A stretch of DNA of 64,000 nucleotides, taken from positions 19,623 through 83,622 of the forward strand of contig JAJVIG010000030.1 of NCBI GenBank assembly GCA_022072145.1, read 5' to 3'. Below, piece by piece: positions 39,501 to 45,317 of the stretch; the stretch's first letter is position 1; every line of letters starts with the position of its first letter. The notes beneath the pieces are model-generated. The model was not told the DNA's origin. It was given only the letters and a program-made list of their open reading frames with translations, and searched no databases. Made by a program: the position numbers and the translations under genes. Origin of the DNA: Pseudomonadales bacterium. Lineage in GTDB: Bacteria; Pseudomonadota; Gammaproteobacteria; Pseudomonadales; UBA5518.

Positions 39501-39594
39501 CAACGCCACCGTCTCCATCGACGAGCTCTACCTCCTCGCCGTGGTGACCGGCCAGTCCACCCTGACCGCCACCGACTTCATGCTGTTCGCCTGA
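36532..39594 (+). CDS. RTX-type calcium-binding repeat protein, probable type I secretion substrate
   Basis: 1020 residues, no signal peptide, strongly acidic. Blocks of Ca-binding nonapeptides (GGxGxDxLx), e.g. GAGNDSLYSYGGNDLLMGG, GGTGDDLLYG, GGAGNDSVNGGAGFDALYGD, occur throughout, separated by about 100-residue spacers of the form VENLxYTG...LKGNA. The last about 190 residues lack repeats and end ATDFMLFA, resembling the C-terminal region of type I secretion targets. ATG 36532 has CCGGAG upstream. A structural, adhesive or matrix role is likely; no enzyme domain is visible. No ABC exporter or outer-membrane partner lies in this window. Confidence 0.85.
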   Translation: MPTYTGTTIGETLPGSAGADTLIGLAGDDTFIVNHLGDVVVEYENEGQDTIRTSVLDDLSTYSLQWMQHVENLAYTGSSAAQLKGNAFANVLNTNIAVAVADTLHGGAGNDSLYSYGGNDLLMGGMGHDLIDGGLGADTMIGGTGNDTYLVSALNDRVYEYASGGFDTIISTAAKDLRVPWALQVEALLYNGTPAAELHGNAIHNLLESTSIANDTLHGYAGNDTLDGGNGADSLVGGTGDDLYFVAVADQVSELVEQGTDTFVGLKTDLGTPMFAAVIENLFYTGLAGAAVKGNGLHNLISGGDGADTVSGLGGNDTVLGGAGADSLLGGTGDDLLYGASLDGYAMGLPFVSDLAPDTLAGGAGNDRYLIDSTLDVVSEASGGGALDVVISAIDNSLARYANVEALVLQADTGAWFGKGSDRSDVLVGNEADNYLSAGAGNDTLSGFVDVANLIDPQSDVLEGGGGNDALVAFDFGTVYSAAREISLFGGTGNDLYVIGTREGSYGGLDSGGADTALLLSSGSIESLEGVETLLLYGADATVDASARDALLRVYAVANFGAVYPYALGNAYHGTGNALANTITGNAFDNRLAGLEGNDTITAGAGNDTLDGGDGADSLTGGAGDDDYFAETGDVVVEAADQGFDVLNSATVTSLGAYANIEGLRYLGSSAVNLHRGVFNTTADYFVGGSGNDTVLGYGNNDTLGGGAGNDSVNGGAGFDALYGDAGNDSVVGGADNDTLEGGAGTDTLNGDLGDDRIYGGADHDLIDGGGNWDYLEGNDGDDTVYGGDGEDQLLGGAGNDSLIAGAQNDELVGGDGDDVLFGGAIERTSTYTGHGDHLWGDAQYGSGGGADVFAFDTVTMDNGIAETFGGSGEYRFTAGATVADFEPGTDLLAVWGGYVGDGDTTIDGVVVKTGAGGTFSSTAELVIVRADVADSFAYSNSAFFDSIDPLAVSAALGNANAAIALNATRMFVVDDGTHSALFLFQSSDGNATVSIDELYLLAVVTGQSTLTATDFMLFA

Positions 39595-39599
39595 CCCCC

Positions 39600-39782
39600 G
39601 TACGTTCGGCCTGCGGCCGAACATATGCCCCGTAGGTTCGGCCTCTGGCCGAACATATGCCCCCGTACGTTCGGCCTCTGGCCGAACATATGCCCCGTAC
39701 GTTCGGCCTGCGGCCGAACATATGCCCCGTACGTTCGGCCTCTGGCCGAACAAAATGATGTCCGGGCACAACCCGGACCTAC
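39600..39782. repeat. Five tandem REP units plus one inverted unit
   Basis: Five direct copies of a 31-33-bp unit (hairpin TTCGGCC-TGC/TCT-GGCCGAA, linker CATATGCCCC) run from 39600; four have the head GTAC instead of GTAG. A reverse element with one mismatched arm pair closes the array at 39759-39782. The array lies between the convergent RTX and RDD genes. Confidence 0.9.
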
Positions 39783-39790
39783 AGGCTGCA

Positions 39791-40447
39791 TCAGCCCCGG
39801 GCGGCCGTCGCTAGCATCCCGGTCACCACGAAGATCAGCGCCACCACGGCCACGCGCGCGAAACCGATGCGACCGTGGTCGACGGTGAACCGGCCTTCGC
39901 GATCCCACGAGGTCACGCCGTTCGCACGCAGGCGCTGGTACGCGACGAGCATCGTGACGACCGAGGCGATCGGAAACCCCGTGCCCATGCCGCGCCACCA
40001 CACCTTGATGCTGCGCTCCAGCGCGCGCCCGTAGCCGATGCGCGATCCGTCGGACGCGACGATGCGCGTCCTCAGCAGCCACTTGCCCGGCGTGGTGCCG
40101 AACACCGACAGCAGCAGCGCCTCGACGAACGCCCACGTGAACGCCAGCGCCACCCCGAGCAGTGCGTTGTCCGCGTGCATTGGCGCAGACGCCGGCGCTA
40201 CGACCGCGAGCCCCAGCCCGAGCACGATCGCGAACAGATAGACATCGACCAATCGTGCGAAGTAGCGCACCCAAGGACGCACGTGCGTGGCGGACGTCAG
40301 GGCGGGCGGCGGATCGGCGGTGTGTGCGGCGTGCGCGCGCGGAGTATCGACCGCGCGTGTGGCGTGCGCGAGCGGCAGCATCGCACCGCAGTGCGGGCAC
40401 AACGCAGCGTCGGTCGGCGCGGATTTGCCGCATTGCGTGCAGCGCAT
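39791..40447 (-). CDS. RDD-family membrane protein with N-terminal zinc ribbon
   Basis: 218 residues. C3-x2-C6 and C17-x2-C20 form a zinc-ribbon-like element (MRCTQCGKSAPTDAALCPHC). After a Pro/Ala-rich linker the RDD domain begins (RPWVRYFARLVDVYLFAIVL with the R-D pair; FGTTPGKWLLRTRIV), with four or so membrane helices. RDD proteins are often of unknown function; some act as ion antiporters. Lies alone between repeat clusters; no link to the EPS genes is evident. Confidence 0.85.
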   Translation of the reverse strand: MRCTQCGKSAPTDAALCPHCGAMLPLAHATRAVDTPRAHAAHTADPPPALTSATHVRPWVRYFARLVDVYLFAIVLGLGLAVVAPASAPMHADNALLGVALAFTWAFVEALLLSVFGTTPGKWLLRTRIVASDGSRIGYGRALERSIKVWWRGMGTGFPIASVVTMLVAYQRLRANGVTSWDREGRFTVDHGRIGFARVAVVALIFVVTGMLATAARG

Positions 40448-40554
40448 GCCGATGCTCCGGGTGGGTTCGCGCGGATCATACCCCAGAGGATCGTGGCCGC
40501 CGCCATCCGCCGCCGCTCGGGATGAAGTTGCGCGATGCGATCAGCAGAATCCGC

Positions 40555-40744
40555 GCAGGTTCGGCCTGTGGCCGAACAAGATGCCCCGTAGGTTCGGCCT
40601 GTGGCCGAACGGGCGTGGCGGAACACAATGTCCGGGCACAGCCCGGACCTACGGGAACTCGGCATGGCGCACGACGCCCGTAGGTTCGGCCTGTGGCCGA
40701 ACGGGCGTGGCGGAACACAATGTCCGGGCACAGCCCGGACCTAC
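40555..40744. repeat. REP cluster containing two identical 65-bp composites
   Basis: A forward element with head GCAG (about 40557) is followed by two copies, 40588-40652 and 40680-40744, of one composite: forward REP (arms TCGGCC/GGCCGA), the spacer GGGCGTGGCGGAACACAA, reverse REP (arms CCGGGC/GCCCGG). The second copy's distal CTAC forms the stop codon of the minus-strand PEP-CTERM gene ending at 40741. A third copy with one loop change is at 42469-42533. Confidence 0.9.
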
Positions 40745-41463
40745 GGGCGGCGACGTGCCAGTCCGAGCCCGGCCAGGCCGATGCCGAGCAGCGGCAGCGT
40801 TCCCGGCAGCGGAACTTCGCTGCGCTGACCGTCGTAGCTGATCTGCAGGCTGTCGATGCCCCAGCTCTCGTCGCCACCGCCTTGCCAGCCGGCGCCGCGC
40901 GCCTGCAGGCCCAGCGTCAGCGTGCTGCCGCTGTGCGCGAAGCTCAGGAAGCCGGCGGTGCTCATGTCGATCAACGCGTCGGAGTAGAAGTAGCTTCCGC
41001 CGTTGATCTGCACGCCCTCGTACAACTCGGTGCCGCCGTCGTAATCCTCGACCGTTCCGAGCGCGTTGTTCGTGGTCAGCGATGCTACCAGCGAGCCGTC
41101 GATGTAGATGTCCAGCCAGTCCGGTGCGCAGCAGCCGCCGTCGCTGCTGTCCCAACTCTCGAGCAAGCCGAGCAGGAAGTCGATTTCCACCGCGCTGTGC
41201 GGTGCCAGGTTGCTCAGAGTCAACTCCGACAGGAGCGCCGGATTGCCGGTGCTGGCGTTGCGGAACACCGAGCCCGACCACCCGTTGGCGTTCCACGCGC
41301 CCACCGTGGCGCTGTCCAGTCCGCCGTTGGTGAAGCCGGCCACGCCGACGCCGCCGTCGACCACCACGCCGCCGTCGAAGTCGTTCGCGTACAGCGTGAC
41401 GGCTGCCGCATGCCCGGAGAGCGCCAGCCCCGCGAGTGCGGAAAGCAGAACGCGTGTAGTCAT
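40741..41463 (-). CDS. PEP-CTERM secreted protein (PLPGTLPLLG-type tail)
   Basis: 240 residues. AAGGAGAAATCTC precedes ATG 41463. Signal peptide MTTRVLLSALAGLALSGHAA-A; mature part with a possible disulfide pair (DGGCCAPDWLD) and a jelly-roll-like fold (VTLYANDFDGG; FLSFAHSGSTLTLGLQ). Tail EVPLPGTLPLLGIGLAGLGL plus ARRRP: an exosortase signal close to the classical PEP-CTERM form rather than VPLPA. No 20-bp operator precedes it. Its stop codon (complement of CTA, 40741-40743) lies in a REP head. Confidence 0.85.
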   Translation of the reverse strand: MTTRVLLSALAGLALSGHAAAVTLYANDFDGGVVVDGGVGVAGFTNGGLDSATVGAWNANGWSGSVFRNASTGNPALLSELTLSNLAPHSAVEIDFLLGLLESWDSSDGGCCAPDWLDIYIDGSLVASLTTNNALGTVEDYDGGTELYEGVQINGGSYFYSDALIDMSTAGFLSFAHSGSTLTLGLQARGAGWQGGGDESWGIDSLQISYDGQRSEVPLPGTLPLLGIGLAGLGLARRRP

Positions 41464-41666
41464 GAGATTTCTCCTTGTTGTGTTGCTCGGAATGGGTACT
41501 GCGAGCCGGCCCAAGCAAGCGGCGGGCCACAACGCACCTGTCGGTTGAATTTCAGTGGGTTGCACGCCGGTCGATGGGTATGAACGACAGGCGGTGTAAA
41601 TTCCTCCGACACGACGTCGGCCTTGCGGCGCCCTTTGACGGTCACCGGATCTGCCGCCGAATACCC

Positions 41667-41781
41667 GCAGGTTCGGCCTGTGGCCGAACAAGATGCCCCG
41701 TAGGTTCGGCCTGTGGCCGAACAAAATGTCCGGGCACAGCCCGGACCTACGGGAATGCGCCCGGGCACAGCCCGGATCTAC
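41667..41781. repeat. REP cluster upstream of the PEP-CTERM gene
   Basis: Two forward elements (heads GCAG at 41667 and GTAG at 41700) and two reverse elements (ends CTAC near 41750 and 41781, the last with GGATCTAC). The remainder of the 351-base gap 41464-41814 holds the leader of the minus-strand PEP-CTERM gene; I see no further gene in it. Confidence 0.85.
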
Positions 41782-41814
41782 GCGACCGTGCAAAAACCTT
41801 TCGATGGGCAGCAA

Positions 41815-42066
41815 CTACGGCGCTCGCTTCTCCAACACTTTGGCCATGCGTGTCTGCCAGCCGGCGCCACTGGCCCTCCAGCGTGCCACCACCTCCGGAG
41901 GCAAACGCAAGCTGATTGCCACCTTTGGGCTCTCGATCGGTGGGCGGCCTACCGGCTTGCCCCCCCGCTTGAGAACCGCGCGCGCGAGCATCTCGTCCGT
42001 GAGTTCCGGAAGATCCTCATCTGGCCTGTTCGAAGTACGGCGTGTACCTGCGGATTTCTCGCGCAT
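41815..42066 (-). CDS. brnA: BrnA-type antitoxin
   Basis: 83 residues. The C-terminal ribbon-helix-helix region KVAISLRLPPEVVARWRASG followed by AGWQTRMAKVLEK is typical of BrnA (compare the GxGWQTRxN motif of the family). The N-terminal half is charged and presumably wraps the toxin. In the BrnT/BrnA type II system BrnA neutralises BrnT and represses the shared promoter. The gene starts 50 bases inside the toxin gene, so translation is coupled. Confidence 0.9.
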   Translation of the reverse strand: MREKSAGTRRTSNRPDEDLPELTDEMLARAVLKRGGKPVGRPPIESPKVAISLRLPPEVVARWRASGAGWQTRMAKVLEKRAP

Positions 42067-42298
42067 TGCATTTCCTCATTGAAATGATGTGACGTGCCGA
42101 ACCTCGCGTTGTATATGCGATCATCACCATGCGGTTGTCGAGGTGGCCGACACATAGAATCCGACGCTCGCCGTAGTTCTTGCGAGTGTCCTCTGCCTCC
42201 AGCGTCAAACCAGCAAACACCTCTTCCGCTCGCTTGAAGTCGAGATTCCGCTCGATCAGGGCGCGTTCACGCTTGGTGCTGTCATAGGTTATACGCAC
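42017..42298 (-). CDS. brnT: BrnT-type ribonuclease toxin
   Basis: 93 residues starting at GTG 42298; an in-frame TAA upstream leaves no other start. Family features: ITYDSTKRERALIERNLDFK (the DxxKxxxNxxKHGxxF-like opening), then LTLEAEDTRKNYGERRILCV and IISMRKCNAREIRRYTPYFE (the ISARxAxxxExxxY-like end). BrnT is a RelE-fold ribonuclease that inhibits translation. Appears full length. The toxin precedes the antitoxin, the usual order for this system. Confidence 0.9.
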   Translation of the reverse strand: MRITYDSTKRERALIERNLDFKRAEEVFAGLTLEAEDTRKNYGERRILCVGHLDNRMVMIAYTTRGSARHIISMRKCNAREIRRYTPYFEQAR

Positions 42299-42302
42299 CG
42301 CA

Positions 42303-42320
42303 TTACTGTATATACATTAA
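42303..42320 (-). promoter_or_regulatory. Palindromic operator/promoter candidate of brnTA
   Basis: TTACTGTATATACATTAA is an 18-bp palindrome with one mismatched pair, 5-22 bases upstream of the brnT GTG. BrnA proteins repress their own promoter by binding such palindromes. The central TATATAC could be the -10 hexamer, which would place the transcript start at or next to the GTG (leaderless or nearly so). Confidence 0.5.
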
Positions 42321-42435
42321 TCAGGAATCGCAATGTCCATGCTCGCAGATGCAAGCCCGGTCTTAGTGCCGACCTCGGCAGCGTGACAACGAGCGCCACA
42401 AGGTTCGGCACCGCCTGGATCTACGCGAACATCCC

Positions 42436-42560
42436 GCAGGTTCGGCCTGTGGCCGAACAAGATGTCCCGTAGGTTCGGCCTGAGGCCGAACGGGCGTGGC
42501 GGAACACAATGTCCGGGCACAGCCCGGACCTACGGGAAACCGTCCGGGCACAGCCCGTAC
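42436..42560. repeat. REP cluster with the third 65-bp composite
   Basis: A forward element with head GCAG (42436), the 65-bp composite at 42469-42533 (loop TGAG instead of TGTG) and a truncated reverse element (42542-42560). The remainder of the 351-base gap 42299-42649 holds the brnTA operator and the leader of the next gene; nothing else is recognised. Confidence 0.88.
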
Positions 42561-42649
42561 ATACCACCAAGTGGTTGGTCATGTTTCGGCACGATTCCGG
42601 AATCCTCGCCTAGACTTGCCGCTTTCCATCACGCCTGCGAGGAGGCTAC

Positions 42650-44944
42650 GTGTCGAATAGTGTCTGGTTGTTCACGGCCAACAACGGAACCAACGGAGCC
42701 GAGCTTTGGCGCACCGACGGCACCACCGCCGGCACCGCGCTGGTCAAGGACATCTACAGCGGCAGCTACGGCTCGAGCCCCGGTGCGCTCACCGAGCTGG
42801 GCAACGGACGCGTGGTGTTCACCGCCAACGACGGGGTCCACGGCAACGAATTGTGGGTGACCGACGGCACCGCTGCCGGCACCTCGCTGCTGAAGAACAT
42901 CGATCCCGCCGACCCGGCCTACGGCGGCAACCCGGTCAACATCACCGCACTCGGCGACGGCCGTGCGGTGTTCACCACCACCATATCGCGCCTGAACGAC
43001 TCGGGCGATCTGTGGGTCACCGACGGCACCGCCGCGGGCACCGTGCAGATCGAGGACATCTACAGCGGCACCACCGGCAACGCACCCGGCCAGTTCACGA
43101 TCTTCGGCAAGGGCAAGGTCGCCTTCACCGCGTGGGACACCAACGCGGGTTACGAGCTGTGGATCAGTGACACCACCGCCGGGGGCACCTTCATGCTGAA
43201 GGGCTTCGGCTACGCGAACGGTGGTGGTGGCGCCGAGTTCCTGACGCCGCTCGGCAACGGCAGGATGATCTTCAGCGCGTGGGACAGTGCGAACGGCCGC
43301 GAGCTGTGGGTCACCGACGGCACCGCCATCGGCACGCAGCTGGTGAAGGACATCTCCGCTGGCACCGGATCCAGTCTGTTCCAGCCACAGTTCACGGCGC
43401 TCGGCAACGGCAAGGCGCTGTTCGTGGCGAACGACGGCGTGCACGGCAGCGAGCTGTGGGTGAGCAACGGCGCAGCCGCCGGCACCTCGTTGCTGAAGGA
43501 TTTCAACGCCGGGTCCGGCGGATCGACGATCGCGAACTTCTTCTCGATGGACGACGGGCGTGCGCTGTTCGCGGTCAACGACGGCAGCGGAACCTCGGCG
43601 CTGTGGGTGAGCGATGGCACGGCGGCCGGTACGATCGAGCTCAACGACTTCGATGGCATCAACTTCAACGGCGCGCCGAAGGACTTCCAGAAGCTGGGCA
43701 ACGGCAAGGTGGTGTTCCTCGGCACGACGGCCACGAAGGGCACCGAGTTCTGGGTCACCGACGGCACCGTCGCCGGCACGAAGATTCTGTTCGACCTGAG
43801 CAGCGGCAGCGGTTCCGGCATCACCGAGACCAACACGCTGACCGCGCTCGGCAACGGCAAGTACGTGTTCGCCGGCGACGGCGGCTGGCCGTACATGCGC
43901 GAACTGTGGGTCACCGACCTCAGCGCCGCTGGCTCGTCGATGGTCAAGGACCTCACGACCGGCTTCGGCAACTCGTCGTATCTGTACAACTTCGAGGGCC
44001 TCGGCAACGGCAAGGCAATGTTCGCCTACGGGACCTCGAAGGAACAGCTGTGGGTGACCGACGGGACCGGTACCGGCACCGCGCTGGTCAAGAGCTTCAC
44101 CGGCGCGGTCGGCCCGCTGTTCGAACTGCACGGCACCGACCGCATCGGCAGCCCGGGCGGTGACACGCTGATCGGCGACGTGCGCGCGAACTCGCTGCTC
44201 GGGCGCGGCGGCAACGACTGGCTCGAGGGCAACGCGGGCGCCGACACGCTGAACGGCGGCGTCGGGGCCGACACCATGCTCGGCGGCGCCGGCAACGATA
44301 CCTATACGGTCGATAGCGCGGGCGATCAGGTCGTCGAGAGCACGAAGTTCGGCGGCACCGTGAACGCCGGCGGCACCGATGTGGTGAACGCGAGCCTGAG
44401 CTACACGCTGCCGACGTTCGTCGAGCAACTCGTGCTGACCGGCAGCACCGCGATCAACGGCACCGGCAACGCGGGCGCCAACACGATCACCGGCAACTCG
44501 GCGTCGAACGTGCTGCGCGGCTACGCGGGCGCCGATTCGCTGGTGGGCGCGGGCGGTGACGACAAGCTCTACGGCGGACTCGGCAAGGACACGCTGCACG
44601 GCGGGCTGGGCGCGGACACCTTCATGTTCGACACCGGCGCCACGCCCACCGGCAACGTCGACCAGATCCAGGGTTTCGAGCGCGGCAGCGATCGCATCGG
44701 TCTCGACGACGACATCTTCGGCGCGCTAGGCGTCACCGGCACCAGCACCGGCGCGGCGCTGGACGCCTCGCGCTTCGTCAGCGGCACCGCGGCACTCGAT
44801 GCCGACGACCGGATCATCTACGACCAGTCGACCGGCACGCTCTACTACGATGCCGACGGCACCGGTACCACCGCGAAGCTGAAGTTCGCGGTGCTGGGTA
44901 ATGCGCCGGCCCTGGATGCGACGGATTTCCTGGTGTTTTCCTGA
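42650..44944 (+). CDS. ELWxxDGT-repeat protein with C-terminal RTX repeats
   Basis: 764 residues from GTG 42650, preceded by GAGGAGG. Residues 1-490 hold about ten copies of a roughly 45-residue repeat with the core NELWVTDGTAAGTSLLKNI preceded by LGNGRVVFTANDG (ELWxxDGT repeats, probably a beta-propeller-like stack). From about residue 500 come Ca-binding nonapeptides (GGNDWLEGNAGADTLNGGVG) and a non-repeat C-terminus ending ATDFLVFS, close to the end of the RTX protein at 36532 (ATDFMLFA). No signal peptide. The shared tail suggests the same type I exporter, encoded elsewhere. Probably a surface or matrix adhesin; no catalytic motif seen. Confidence 0.85.
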   Translation: MSNSVWLFTANNGTNGAELWRTDGTTAGTALVKDIYSGSYGSSPGALTELGNGRVVFTANDGVHGNELWVTDGTAAGTSLLKNIDPADPAYGGNPVNITALGDGRAVFTTTISRLNDSGDLWVTDGTAAGTVQIEDIYSGTTGNAPGQFTIFGKGKVAFTAWDTNAGYELWISDTTAGGTFMLKGFGYANGGGGAEFLTPLGNGRMIFSAWDSANGRELWVTDGTAIGTQLVKDISAGTGSSLFQPQFTALGNGKALFVANDGVHGSELWVSNGAAAGTSLLKDFNAGSGGSTIANFFSMDDGRALFAVNDGSGTSALWVSDGTAAGTIELNDFDGINFNGAPKDFQKLGNGKVVFLGTTATKGTEFWVTDGTVAGTKILFDLSSGSGSGITETNTLTALGNGKYVFAGDGGWPYMRELWVTDLSAAGSSMVKDLTTGFGNSSYLYNFEGLGNGKAMFAYGTSKEQLWVTDGTGTGTALVKSFTGAVGPLFELHGTDRIGSPGGDTLIGDVRANSLLGRGGNDWLEGNAGADTLNGGVGADTMLGGAGNDTYTVDSAGDQVVESTKFGGTVNAGGTDVVNASLSYTLPTFVEQLVLTGSTAINGTGNAGANTITGNSASNVLRGYAGADSLVGAGGDDKLYGGLGKDTLHGGLGADTFMFDTGATPTGNVDQIQGFERGSDRIGLDDDIFGALGVTGTSTGAALDASRFVSGTAALDADDRIIYDQSTGTLYYDADGTGTTAKLKFAVLGNAPALDATDFLVFS

Positions 44945-44952
44945 ACGAAATG

Positions 44953-45030
44953 GCCGAACGATTCAAATGTCCGGGCATAGCCCGGACCTACGGCCGAACG
45001 ATTCGAATGTCCGGGCATAGCCCGGACCGC
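44953..45030. repeat. REP-containing 40-bp direct repeat
   Basis: Two direct copies, starting at 44953 and 44993, of GGCCGAACGATTCRAATG followed by a reverse hairpin element with loop TAT (arms CCGGGC/GCCCGG). The remainder of the gap 44945-45317 holds the fifth operator candidate and a leader of about 220 bases with open reading frames but no feature that supports a separate gene. Confidence 0.85.
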
Positions 45031-45078
45031 CGATTTCCTGCCGTGGGCGGGACAGGGGTCAAAAAAATCTGCTGCGCG

Positions 45079-45098
45079 TGATCCATATGGATCATGAC
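45079..45098 (+). promoter_or_regulatory. 20-bp near-palindromic operator candidate, copy 5
   Basis: TGATCCATATGGATCATGAC, perfect palindromic core, 220 bases upstream of the TPR lipoprotein gene at 45318 and oriented toward it. TTGACC at 45122-45127 could belong to a promoter between the site and the gene. Confidence 0.6.
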
Positions 45099-45317
45099 AG
45101 ATCACGAAGCGCTCATTTATCTTGACCACATGGCGACACCGTGGTGGCCGGAGGCGATTGGCGACGGAAGGCCAGCGCGACGGTACCGGCCGAAGGGAGC
45201 CTCGCGAGTGCCTGGTTGTGGCCTTACCCACACGGATGTGGGTTTGGCTTCATCCAGGCATTCGTCGTATTGGGATCCGACGTTCCGTTTTCTGCAAGGC
45301 ATCGTTCCGGGTGGCTC

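Noticed and set aside
45141..45317. Extended N-terminus of the TPR lipoprotein
   Set aside because: The upstream codons encode no recognisable domain; a lipoprotein signal starts exactly at ATG 45318.
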